Of a DNA stretch of 27,238 nucleotides, positions 1 through 7,153 are shown piece after piece (positions within the stretch are counted from its first letter, which is position 1; every line of letters begins with the position of its first letter). The notes beneath the pieces are model-generated. The model searched no databases. It was not told where the DNA came from and saw nothing but the letters and a program-made list of their open reading frames with translations. Source of the stretch: Alkalihalobacillus alcalophilus ATCC 27647 = CGMCC 1.3604 (GTDB lineage Bacteria > Bacillota > Bacilli > Bacillales > Bacillaceae_D); the NCBI RefSeq assembly GCF_000292245.2, contig NZ_ALPT02000058.1, positions 1 to 27,238 on the forward strand, given 5' to 3'. The translations under genes and the position numbers were made by a program.

Positions 1-618
1 TCGGATGACAAAGGGCTGTTTCATCTCGACAAACTCGTCCATTCGCTTGATTTTAAAATAAGCTCGATCTTCTACCATTACAAAGCGAGAGTCTACTAAT
101 TGTTCTCCCACAGGACCATCGTGCATAAGGCCAGTCGATTCAACGACTTGAAAGGGCATGTCGGCTTGTGGTGTATAGCTGACATGGAGTTTTACCCCTG
201 AACGCTCACCATGGTAGACCGCCCAGGGAAGACGTGCCTTCCCAACCGTAATCGTTGTTGAGTCGACAATTAAGAGATCCTTCACCTTAGAAAGGTTCAT
301 TGCTCGACGAGTCATTCGATTACATTTGGACACGACTATATCAAATAGCTTCTTCATGATGTGGAAAGGGACATCACTGGCTTTCTTTGAAAGAGTAGAA
401 TGGTTAATTTGTGGCAGACCATATTGATCGCCGACATCCGCACAATGGCGATAACTCTTAAACTCATTCATCGATGCACAAACGAGGTACTTGATCAACG
501 TTAAAACATCGAGTTTACGTGCCGTATCTTTATAACCAGTGGCAAGCTGAATATCGGCAAGTTCTTTTTCTGAAACAATCTTTTGAAGCAAATTCGGGAA
601 TATGGTATTCTTGTTCAT
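1..618 (-). CDS. IS4-family transposase, N-terminal part (cut by window edge)
   Basis: The frame is open for 206 codons from the ATG at 616-618 down to base 1, so the C-terminal part lies outside the window. Seen: a helical N-terminal region of about 110 residues, then LLIVDSTTITV around residue 116 and VEDRAYFKIKRMDEF around 182. These fit the first two acidic residues (D119, D184) of the DDE catalytic core of IS4-family transposases; the third (Glu) would be beyond the edge. The protein would cut and rejoin the ends of its insertion sequence. The ribosome site AGAGGTG, four bases before the ATG, lies inside an inverted repeat (separate entry). Nothing in the visible part is broken. I could not identify the terminal inverted repeat. 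Family call is firm; the exact IS name is not known. Confidence 0.9.
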   Translation of the reverse strand, partial: MNKNTIFPNLLQKIVSEKELADIQLATGYKDTARKLDVLTLIKYLVCASMNEFKSYRHCADVGDQYGLPQINHSTLSKKASDVPFHIMKKLFDIVVSKCNRMTRRAMNLSKVKDLLIVDSTTITVGKARLPWAVYHGERSGVKLHVSYTPQADMPFQVVESTGLMHDGPVGEQLVDSRFVMVEDRAYFKIKRMDEFVEMKQPFVIR

Positions 619-676
619 GAGACACCTCTTCTTGGGTTTGTAGTCGGCAAACTCCATTCTACAAGAAAGGTGTCTC
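619..676 (-). promoter_or_regulatory. Hairpin covering the transposase ribosome binding site
   Basis: GAGACACCT (619-627) and AGGTGTCTC (668-676) are perfect 9-bp inverted arms with a 40-base loop. In minus-strand RNA the arm nearest the gene contains the AGAGGT ribosome site and ends next to the ATG, so pairing would hide the start. Such hairpins are known from IS10 and IS50, where they silence transposase on transcripts reading in from outside while short transcripts starting inside the element stay translatable. Function here is inferred. Confidence 0.6.
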
Positions 677-729
677 TTTTTGTTTATTTTTTGGATTTTA
701 TTGGTTAATCAACACGCCTGATTATGTAT

Positions 730-917
730 AACAGAAATCCCGTGTATGCCGTATTCAAATAAAGCTTTGAACCTGCTCCAGCAGGTGGGTGCCCTGTGCT
801 TTTCTTCTTAAGTCCTAATCGTTTAGGCATGTAATCCAAAAAGCAACATATATGCTCCCGTTCAAAAAACGTTGGCTCAAAACGTTTAAAGATAACGAAC
901 ATCACAGGATTTCTGTT
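730..917. repeat. Short segment bounded by 11-bp inverted repeats, possible relic
   Basis: AACAGAAATCC at 730-740 recurs as its exact reverse complement at 907-917, bounding 188 bp. Inside, the minus strand carries an open frame of 66 codons (705-905, ATG at 900-902) with no ribosome site and no family I recognise, plus a small palindrome at 774-789 with 7-bp arms. It sits just upstream of the IS4-type transposase and could be a gene remnant, part of the IS leader, or a small non-autonomous element. Apart from this and a TATAAT-like box at 1019-1024, I see nothing between 677 and 1075. Confidence 0.3.
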
Positions 918-1075
918 TGTTAATGCTTATTATACACCGCAAGCTCCATTCATTCAATATTTTTTCAAATATTCAAACTATTATCCTATTTGGAACACTT
1001 GCTTTTGCTGTGGTACAGTATAATTAGAAAAACAAGGAAGATTCGACCTATTTTAATGCTAAGGAAGTGAAAAAG

Positions 1076-1378
1076 ATGGAACCATTAGCCAAACAACGAT
1101 GTATTCAAATTAAACAAGAAATCGGTTTAATCGAAAAGAAAACCGTTGAAACCTCCTTTGATCTCCTAATAGACAAGGACTCCATTATCGCAAAAGATGA
1201 ACGGTTTCCCATTAAATCGATTTTAGATATTTCCTACCGATTAAAAGAAGAGAAAGCGATCGGTTATTTATACTTACACACAACAAAAGGTGTACGTACC
1301 TTCCATATTCGTTCAGAACCCCATCTATTTATTGATGTATTTAAAAAATTAAGACGTGAGACGACTGAATTCGAGTGA
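1076..1378 (+). CDS. Small hypothetical protein (100 aa), possibly PH-like fold
   Basis: I chose the ATG at 1076 because AAGGAAG (1061-1067) lies at good distance before it; the in-frame GTG at 1067 overlaps that ribosome site. A TATAAT at 1019-1024 could be a -10 box, but no convincing -35 is visible. The product is charged and soluble, without signal peptide or membrane segment. Residues about 25-95 alternate short strands and end in an amphipathic helix (HLFIDVFKKLRR), reminiscent of bacterial PH-like domains; that is only an impression. The 3' end overlaps the 3' end of the convergent hom gene by 30 bp (1349-1378). Function unknown. Confidence 0.6.
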   Translation: MEPLAKQRCIQIKQEIGLIEKKTVETSFDLLIDKDSIIAKDERFPIKSILDISYRLKEEKAIGYLYLHTTKGVRTFHIRSEPHLFIDVFKKLRRETTEFE

Positions 1379-2578
1379 ATGATTCACCTGAATATTCTCA
1401 GTTAAGCCTTCTATTTTTATAACTTGAACCTGGTTGTGTTTAATATCAGGTTGCCCTGTCACAATAAACGTCTCTCCATCTGGACTTATTTCTTTGTAAA
1501 TAACCTTAGCTTCCGGATGGAGTAACTCTTCTATTGAAAGGGTAGCTGGCTCAGAATTAAAAACAATCGATGGTCTGTCTTTTCTATCGTCTGATAAAGG
1601 AAAGCTATTCAGGCCGCCTCTATGCCCTTTGAAATCAGTGTGAAAAAGAAAATCTTCAACCATACTATTTGCTGTCGCTTCCTTTCCAGCCCCTGGTCCA
1701 GTAAAAGTTAATTCTCCAATTGCTGGCCCTTGTAATTTAACCGCATTGGTCACCCCAGAAATTCTTGAAAAAGCTTCTTCCTTTGTAAAAAAAACAGGAG
1801 CTACTTCCGCCTTTATGTCATCCGCAAACAACGTTGCCTCCCCGACTATTTTTAATGTTAAACCAAGTCGCTCAGCTAATTCTATTTGCCAATCTTTAAT
1901 CCCATCTAATCCCCTTCTCGTCACATTCTCACGGTTGATCCAAAAACCGAAACAGCATTTTGCTAGGATTCTAATTTTATATGAAGCATCATAACCCTCT
2001 ATATCATCTGTCGGGTCACTTTCAGCATACCCAAGCTCTTGAGCCGCCTTTAGTGCTTCTGCAAATGACAAGCCCTTCTCCTTCATTTCCGTCAAAATAT
2101 AATTCGTTGTCCCGTTCAAGATTCCAGTTACTTTTGTGACAGGCGTAGTTGTTAATAATCCTTTTATCACATTAATAATAGGAATCCCTCCTGCAACAGC
2201 GGCTTCATAACCATAATAAGTCTGATTTCGTGTCGCAATATCTTCTAAAAGTTCCCCATATTCAGCTACAAGTTGTTTATTCGCGGTAATCACAGGTGTT
2301 CCTTTTTCTAGAAAATATTCCGTATAGGAAAAGGCTGGTTCAAGTCCACCAATTGCCTCAAAAATAATATCATAATCACACTTTTGGCAAAATTCAGTCC
2401 AATCATTAGTTATCACAGAAGCATGTTCATTCTCTACATATTGATTTTTATTTTTAATCAAAATGCCTTCGATCGTTAGTCGCTGACCAAATTTGACTTG
2501 TAACTGTTCTTTTGTCGCTTCAATCCGATCGGCAACTCCTTTTCCTACTGTACCAAAACCAATTAACCCTATTTTCAT
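1349..2578 (-). CDS. hom: Homoserine dehydrogenase
   Basis: Catalyses NAD(P)H-dependent reduction of aspartate semialdehyde to homoserine, the branch point to methionine and threonine. The 409 residues show the Rossmann motif GFGTVG (7-12), ITANKQLVAEYG (97-108), the substrate region GILNGTTNYIL (152-162) and the family signature SDPTDDIEGYDASYK (187-201), where D197 and K201 match the catalytic Asp/Lys pair. The usual Bacillus Hom has about 430 residues with a C-terminal ACT domain for threonine inhibition. Here the tail after about residue 330 does not read as a typical ACT domain, so allosteric control may differ. A SAM-I riboswitch and its own promoter precede the gene, so it is probably tuned to methionine need. 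The ribosome site is GAGAGGGG, eight bases before the ATG. Confidence 0.95.
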   Translation of the reverse strand: MKIGLIGFGTVGKGVADRIEATKEQLQVKFGQRLTIEGILIKNKNQYVENEHASVITNDWTEFCQKCDYDIIFEAIGGLEPAFSYTEYFLEKGTPVITANKQLVAEYGELLEDIATRNQTYYGYEAAVAGGIPIINVIKGLLTTTPVTKVTGILNGTTNYILTEMKEKGLSFAEALKAAQELGYAESDPTDDIEGYDASYKIRILAKCCFGFWINRENVTRRGLDGIKDWQIELAERLGLTLKIVGEATLFADDIKAEVAPVFFTKEEAFSRISGVTNAVKLQGPAIGELTFTGPGAGKEATANSMVEDFLFHTDFKGHRGGLNSFPLSDDRKDRPSIVFNSEPATLSIEELLHPEAKVIYKEISPDGETFIVTGQPDIKHNQVQVIKIEGLTENIQVNHSLEFSRLTS

Positions 2579-2612
2579 CTTCCTGGCCCCTCTCCCCCAA
2601 ATACTAGCTTAA

Positions 2613-2650
2613 TAAATAAAAAAAACCTTTCCAATAAGGAAAGGTTTTTT
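2613..2650 (-). terminator. Intrinsic terminator of the hom SAM riboswitch
   Basis: In minus-strand RNA, AACCTTTCC pairs with GGAAAGGTT around a short loop (about 2623-2648) and is followed by a run of eight U. It lies directly after the S-box aptamer and before the hom ribosome site, as in transcription-attenuating S-boxes. It might also stop read-through from hisS-aspS, since no separate terminator is visible after aspS. Confidence 0.9.
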
Positions 2651-2659
2651 TGGCCTTTT

Positions 2660-2772
2660 CTTATCTTTCAGAATGACTAGCATCCTGCTGAATGTAGCAC
2701 CTTTATTTGCTTGGCAAGCAAATAGGTTGCCGGGCTTCTTCGGGTCAGTTCCCTCCGCCACTCTAGATAAGT
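2660..2772 (-). ncRNA. SAM-I riboswitch (S-box) upstream of hom
   Basis: Read on the minus strand, the conserved S-box core is plain: CTTATC at the 5' end of P1, then AGAGTGGCGGAGGGAACTG, CCCGAAGAAGCCCGGCAACC, a variable P3 arm, AAAGGTGCTACATTC, and GATAAG closing P1. P1 pairs ACTTATC (2766-2772) with GATAAG (2660-2665). Known role: binding S-adenosylmethionine stabilises the aptamer and lets the downstream terminator form, turning the gene off when methionine is plentiful. The element lies between a strong promoter and hom. Confidence 0.96.
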
Positions 2773-2798
2773 TTAATTGTCATTTTAAAGTTATTACG

Positions 2799-2828
2799 AT
2801 TATAAAGGAAAAGAATTTAGTTTGTCAA
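2799..2828 (-). promoter_or_regulatory. Sigma-A-type promoter for the S-box/hom transcript
   Basis: Minus strand: TTGACA (2828-2823), 18-base spacer, TATAAT (2804-2799), both perfect consensus hexamers. Transcription would start near 2791, about 20 bases before P1 of the riboswitch. The -35 box lies only about 13 bases after the aspS stop codon. Confidence 0.8.
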
Positions 2829-2840
2829 ACCAATTTTTCC

Positions 2841-4622
2841 CTAAAGTACCTTTTCCGTTTTTTTCGCAATGACAGATAAATTAAGATCAAGTAACTGATC
2901 GAGACTTACATGGCTAGGTGCATTTGTTAATAAGTCACTTGCACTTGCTGTTTTCGGGAAGGCAATCGTATCGCGTAAATTATGACGCCCTGCAAGTAGC
3001 ATAACAAATCGGTCTAACCCAAGAGCAATTCCACCATGTGGAGGTGTTCCATATTCAAACGCTTCTAGTAAGAATCCAAACTCTTCTTTTGCCCCTTCTG
3101 GTGTAAACCCAAGAGCCGCAAACATTTTTTCTTGGACGTCACGTTGATAAATACGCTGTGAACCTCCTCCTAACTCATAACCGTTCAATACTAAATCATA
3201 AGCATCGGCACGAACATTTGCTGGGTCTGTAGCAAGTAATTCCATATCTTCTTTTTTCGGGCTTGTGAAAGGATGGTGTAAGGCAACAAAACGTTTTGCC
3301 TCTTCATCAAATTCAACAAGTGGGAAATCGACTACCCATAGGAAGTTATATTTTGATTCATCAATTAAGTTAAACTGCTTACCAAATTTTAAACGAAGCG
3401 CACCTAAACTATCAAATACGACTTGTTTTTTATCTGCTCCAAAAAATAATAAGTCTCCCACTTTTGCATTCATCGCTTCAGTTAACGCTGAAGTCTGCTC
3501 TTCTGTAAAGAATTTAGCGATTGGCCCTTTAAGCCCTTCTTCCTCCACCTTTAACCAAGCAAGACCTTTTGCTCCATATTGTTTGACAAAGTCCGTTAAA
3601 GCATCAATTTCTTTACGCGAAAGCTTATCCGCTCCACCTTCAAGATTAAGTCCTTTAACCGTTCCACCAGTTGTTAAAGCAGATTTAAACACTTTAAATT
3701 CCGTGTCCTTTAATGCTTCTGTTAAATCAATTAACTCCATCCCAAAGCGCGTGTCTGGTTTATCTGATCCATAACGATTCATTGCATCGTCATACGTTAA
3801 CCGAGGGAATGGCAACGTCACGTCTAAACCTTTCACTTCTTTCATTACTTTCGCCATCATGTTTTCCGTCATAGCAAGCAATTCTTCTTTATCCATAAAA
3901 GAAGTTTCAATATCAATTTGCGTAAACTCTGGCTGACGGTCTGCACGTAAATCCTCGTCACGGAAGCAGCGAACAATTTGATAATAACGCTCAAAACCAG
4001 ACACCATTAATAGCTGTTTAAAAATCTGTGGTGATTGTGGCAATGCGTAAAACTCACCAGGATGAACACGACTAGGAACTAAATAGTCACGTGCTCCTTC
4101 AGGTGTGCTTTTAGTCAGCATCGGTGTTTCAATTTCCATAAATGTTTGTTCATCTAAGAAGTTACGAATCAATTTTGTCGTTTGATGACGTAGTTTAAAT
4201 GTTTCTTGCATATCTGGACGACGTAGGTCAAGGTAACGATATTTTAAACGAATGTCCTCTGAAGCATCTGTGTTTGCTTCAATTTGAAATGGTAGTGATT
4301 TTGATGCATTTAAAATTTGAACACTTTGTGCATGCACTTCAATTTTACCGGTAGCAATCTTTTCGTTAATCGTATTTTCATTTCTTGCCACAACGGTTCC
4401 TTCCACTTCAAGTACATATTCATTACGAGCACGTTCAGCAATGGCTAGTGCTTCACTATCAATTTCTGGACTAAAGACAACTTGAACTAATCCAGAACGA
4501 TCACGTATATCTAAGAAAACAACTTGACCTAAGTCACGACGTTTTTGAACCCAGCCTCTTATTAAAACCTTCTCTCCTACTTTTGTTTCATCAATGGTGC
4601 CACTATGTGTGCGTACAGTCAT
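2841..4622 (-). CDS. aspS: Aspartyl-tRNA synthetase
   Basis: Charges tRNA-Asp with aspartate; class II synthetase of bacterial type. The 593 residues carry an N-terminal OB-fold anticodon-binding domain (about 15-105), the flipping loop TPEGARDYLVPS (173-184), motif 2 with FRDEDLRADRQPEFTQ (220-235), the bacterial GAD insertion in the middle (about 290-420) and motif 3 GGIALGLDRFVMLLAG (530-545). Length is normal for bacterial AspRS. The ATG lies one base after the hisS stop, and its ribosome site GGGAGG is inside the last hisS codons, so the two are translated as a coupled pair under the hisS T-box. No terminator separates it from the hom promoter. Confidence 0.97.
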   Translation of the reverse strand: MTVRTHSGTIDETKVGEKVLIRGWVQKRRDLGQVVFLDIRDRSGLVQVVFSPEIDSEALAIAERARNEYVLEVEGTVVARNENTINEKIATGKIEVHAQSVQILNASKSLPFQIEANTDASEDIRLKYRYLDLRRPDMQETFKLRHQTTKLIRNFLDEQTFMEIETPMLTKSTPEGARDYLVPSRVHPGEFYALPQSPQIFKQLLMVSGFERYYQIVRCFRDEDLRADRQPEFTQIDIETSFMDKEELLAMTENMMAKVMKEVKGLDVTLPFPRLTYDDAMNRYGSDKPDTRFGMELIDLTEALKDTEFKVFKSALTTGGTVKGLNLEGGADKLSRKEIDALTDFVKQYGAKGLAWLKVEEEGLKGPIAKFFTEEQTSALTEAMNAKVGDLLFFGADKKQVVFDSLGALRLKFGKQFNLIDESKYNFLWVVDFPLVEFDEEAKRFVALHHPFTSPKKEDMELLATDPANVRADAYDLVLNGYELGGGSQRIYQRDVQEKMFAALGFTPEGAKEEFGFLLEAFEYGTPPHGGIALGLDRFVMLLAGRHNLRDTIAFPKTASASDLLTNAPSHVSLDQLLDLNLSVIAKKTEKVL

Positions 4623-4623
4623 C

Positions 4624-5904
4624 TTATTTTCCTCCCTGAATTTCTTTCTCTATATATAAAGTTAATTCGTCTAACGCTATTTGTTCTTGTGTGCCCGTTT
4701 CCATATTTTTCACATTGATGATGTTATTCGCTAATTCATCATCACCAAGGACAGCAGTGAAAGCTGCCTGTAAGCGGTCGGCGGCTTTAAATTGAGCCTT
4801 CATTTTTTTATCTAAATAATCTTTATCAGCTTTAATACCAGCAGCTCGTAATTGTTCTAACAGCTCAACAGATTTTAGCTTTGCTTGCTCTCCTAATGTA
4901 ACAAGATAACAGTCAAGCTTTTGGGCTACTTCTGGTACTTTGTTTTGGCCTTTTAATGCCATAATTAAACGTTCGATACTAAAAGCAAAACCAATTCCTG
5001 GTGTAGACGGGCCACCTAAGCTTTCCACAAGCCCATTATAGCGTCCACCTCCACAAAGGGTCGTAATCGCTCCAAATCCTTCACCTTCAGCCATTAATTC
5101 AAAAGCTGTATGGTTATAGTAATCAAGACCCCGTACTAACGTTGGATCGACTTCATAAGGAAGTTCAATCGCATCTAAATAGCTTTTGACTTGTTCAAAA
5201 TATTGACTTGATTCTTCATTTAAATAATCTAAAATCGATGGAGCCGAATCCATCAACGGGTTGCTTGAATCCTTTTTACAGTCTAAAATTCTCAGTGGAT
5301 TTTTTTCTAAACGACCTTGGCAATCTGAACAGAATTCAGCAATATTCGGTTTAAAATGATCGATTAACGCTTGACGGTGAGCTGTACGACTCTCTGAATC
5401 CCCTAAGCTATTTACAACGAGTTTTAAATTCGAAACACCAAGCTCTTTATAAATTCGCATCACCAAACTTAAAACTTCTGCATCAATTGCTGGGTCAGCA
5501 CTACCTAAAGCCTCAACCCCAAATTGAACAAATTGGCGCATCCGGCCTGCTTGCGGACGTTCATAACGAAACATTGGGCCTGTGTAATATAATTTTGTTG
5601 GTTGATTCGCTTGACCATATAATTTATTTTCTACAAATGAACGAACAACTCCAGCAGTCCCTTCAGGACGTAGCGTTAAATTTCGCTCCCCTCGATCCGT
5701 GAACGTATACATTTCTTTTTGGACGATGTCGGTCGTATCACCTACACCTCTTTGAAATAATTCTGTATGTTCAAAGATTGGTGTTCTTATTTCTTGATAA
5801 TTATAACGTTCACATACCTTTTTTGCCGTTTCCTCGATATGTTGCCAAATTTCAATATCGCCTGGCAAAATGTCCTGTGTTCCGCGTGGAATTTGAATAT
5901 TCAT
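4624..5904 (-). CDS. hisS: Histidyl-tRNA synthetase
   Basis: Charges tRNA-His; class II. In 426 residues: TLRPEGT (77-83), motif 2 around YYTGPMFRYERPQAGRMRQF (106-125), the HisRS-specific signature RGLDYYNHTAFE (258-269), the glycine-rich GGGRYNGL (285-292), motif 3 GIGFAFSIERLIMAL (303-317) and a C-terminal anticodon-binding domain from about 330. Start is supported by AGGAGG seven bases before the ATG. It is the first gene of hisS-aspS, behind a T-box leader with a His specifier, so uncharged tRNA-His should raise expression of both genes. Confidence 0.97.
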   Translation of the reverse strand: MNIQIPRGTQDILPGDIEIWQHIEETAKKVCERYNYQEIRTPIFEHTELFQRGVGDTTDIVQKEMYTFTDRGERNLTLRPEGTAGVVRSFVENKLYGQANQPTKLYYTGPMFRYERPQAGRMRQFVQFGVEALGSADPAIDAEVLSLVMRIYKELGVSNLKLVVNSLGDSESRTAHRQALIDHFKPNIAEFCSDCQGRLEKNPLRILDCKKDSSNPLMDSAPSILDYLNEESSQYFEQVKSYLDAIELPYEVDPTLVRGLDYYNHTAFELMAEGEGFGAITTLCGGGRYNGLVESLGGPSTPGIGFAFSIERLIMALKGQNKVPEVAQKLDCYLVTLGEQAKLKSVELLEQLRAAGIKADKDYLDKKMKAQFKAADRLQAAFTAVLGDDELANNIINVKNMETGTQEQIALDELTLYIEKEIQGGK

Positions 5905-5944
5905 CTCATTTCCTCCTACATTGCATGCTTCTCTTTTTAATAAA

Positions 5945-6232
5945 TAAAAATAAAAAACTCCCGTCCCTGATGATCATAAATCATCAGGGACGAGAGTTGA
6001 ATTCCCGTGGTGCCACCCTAATTGAAGCTACATACTCGCTTCCTCTTTCAAGCAGTTAACGCCTACTTACGTCTTCTCCTACTAAGAAAAATCGGTTCAG
6101 AAAAACTCCTCCAAGGTGTTCATTCATCAAGGCAAATTTGGAGGGCTTTCAGCCACGACCTCTCCTCTCTTTTAAATTCGGGATCTTGATTACTATTCCT
6201 CTTCAATGGAATGGTTACTATTCATAATATTG
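5945..6232 (-). ncRNA. T-box leader (tRNA-His specifier) for hisS-aspS
   Basis: Minus strand, 5' to 3': stem I with AGTA and the apical GCTGAAAGC region; the specifier loop GAA-CAC-CTT, with the codon CAC (His) at 6118-6116; the helix ATCAAG/CTTGAT beside it; then the T-box AATTAGGGTGGCACCACGG (about 6022-6004) that pairs with the tRNA acceptor end. A very strong terminator follows (about 5957-5996, arms of about 16 bp) and a U-rich run (5957-5945). Known mechanism: uncharged tRNA stabilises the antiterminator. Element and His specificity are both clear. Confidence 0.95.
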
Positions 6233-6238
6233 ATTTCT

Positions 6239-6267
6239 ATCATACGAATGAATCGGGACGATGTCAA
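6239..6267 (-). promoter_or_regulatory. Promoter of the hisS T-box transcript
   Basis: Minus strand: TTGACA (6267-6262), 17-base spacer, TATGAT (6244-6239). The predicted start near 6232 fits the 5' end of the T-box leader. The -35 box lies five bases after the stop codon of the small gene upstream. Confidence 0.8.
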
Positions 6268-6271
6268 TAGT

Positions 6272-6448
6272 TTAATTTCTCATTAGCTTCTGTTTTAAAA
6301 TTTTTATTTCCCTTAATGAAACACCAAATTCATGTGCTAACTCAAAATTAGTCTGTAAAGCTTCCTTCTCAATAAAGTTATGATAATCGACATGAAAAAT
6401 CGGTTGTGCCTGTTGTAAGTGCATTTGATGGTTGTGACTAGCACGCAT
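6272..6448 (-). CDS. Small conserved protein (58 aa), HTH-like C-terminus
   Basis: I chose the ATG at 6448 because AAAGGAGA lies nine bases before it; a longer in-frame extension to 6496 lacks a ribosome site. The product begins MRASHNHQ, is rich in His and Gln near the N-terminus, and ends in a helix-turn-helix-like segment (FELAHEFGVSLREIKILKQKL, residues about 36-56) resembling sigma-factor region 4 or small DNA-binding proteins. It lies between dtd and the hisS promoter, the place of the small B. subtilis gene yrzK, to which it may correspond; that rests on position and size. Function unknown. Confidence 0.6.
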   Translation of the reverse strand: MRASHNHQMHLQQAQPIFHVDYHNFIEKEALQTNFELAHEFGVSLREIKILKQKLMRN

Positions 6449-6633
6449 ATGAAATCGTCTCCTTTTAAATTTTAACGTTTTCCATAGCATCTCCAAAAAA
6501 GCATCCTTTCACACATTTCTAAAAAAGAAAACTGGCTCATTAGTCATCAAAGATATTGGAAATAGGACTAGTCGCATCTAATCGGCATTTCCTAAATTGG
6601 TTTGCCCCTTATAATTGGCTCTTCTCATAACGA

Positions 6634-6670
6634 ATAAAAAAGAAGCGTCACCGCGTAATTAGGCGACGTT
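6634..6670 (-). terminator. Terminator after relA-dtd
   Basis: Minus-strand RNA forms a stem from AACGTCGCC (6670-6662) and GGTGACGCTT (6652-6643), then UCUUUUUUAUU. It lies just after the dtd stop and would end the relA-dtd transcript. Confidence 0.75.
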
Positions 6671-6682
6671 CCGTTCTATTTT

Positions 6683-7129
6683 TTATGCGGTTGGACTTTC
6701 TAATATCAATGTAACAGGTCCATCATTTACAAGAGCAACATCCATCATTTCTCCAAAGATCCCTGTTTCAACCTGTAAACCTTTTTGACGGAGTTTTTCA
6801 TTAAATTGATCGTACAGCTTTTTAGCGATATCTGGCTTAGCCGCTGACATAAAGTTCGGTCTTCTCCCTTTTTTCGTATCGCCATAAAGAGTAAATTGCG
6901 AAATCGACAAAATATCGCCACCGACTTGAAGCAGTGATTCATTCATTTTACCGGCCTCATCTTCAAAAATGCGAAGATGGATAATCTTTTCTACTAAATA
7001 ATCTAAATCTGCTTCCGTATCCTCATGAGTGATCCCAACTAAAAGCATATAACCTTTTTCGATTTGACCGACAATTTCACCATTGACGGTTACAGATGAT
7101 TCCTTCACACGTTGTAAGACGACTTTCAC
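6683..7129 (-). CDS. dtd: D-aminoacyl-tRNA deacylase
   Basis: Removes D-amino acids (and glycine from tRNA-Ala) mischarged onto tRNA. The 148 residues match the family length and show the active-site motif SQFTLYGD (77-84, with T80) and the partner motif DGPVTLIL (136-143), which carries the Gly-cis-Pro pair that reads chirality across the dimer. Start codon is GTG (7127-7129). The gene begins 24 bases after the relA stop and shares its transcript, ending at the terminator near 6650. In B. subtilis an amidase gene (yrvJ) follows; here it is absent. Confidence 0.96.
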   Translation of the reverse strand: MKVVLQRVKESSVTVNGEIVGQIEKGYMLLVGITHEDTEADLDYLVEKIIHLRIFEDEAGKMNESLLQVGGDILSISQFTLYGDTKKGRRPNFMSAAKPDIAKKLYDQFNEKLRQKGLQVETGIFGEMMDVALVNDGPVTLILESPTA

Positions 7130-7153
7130 TTTTCCAACACCCCTACTACCCGC

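Noticed and set aside
705..905. Minus-strand 66-codon frame as a gene
   Set aside because: No ribosome site, no recognisable family, and it partly coincides with the inverted-repeat segment; kept only as a possible relic.
2579..2840. 6S RNA expected after aspS from B. subtilis gene order
   Set aside because: The interval is fully accounted for by the hom promoter, S-box and terminator; no 6S-like fold was seen.
2673..2879. Plus-strand frame across the hom leader
   Set aside because: It runs antisense through the SAM riboswitch and its promoter, which explain the sequence.
3265..3774. Plus-strand frame of 169 codons inside aspS
   Set aside because: Antisense shadow of a conserved gene, with no family similarity or ribosome site.
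5778..6059. Plus-strand frame across the hisS start and T-box
   Set aside because: Antisense to hisS and the T-box terminator; no independent support.
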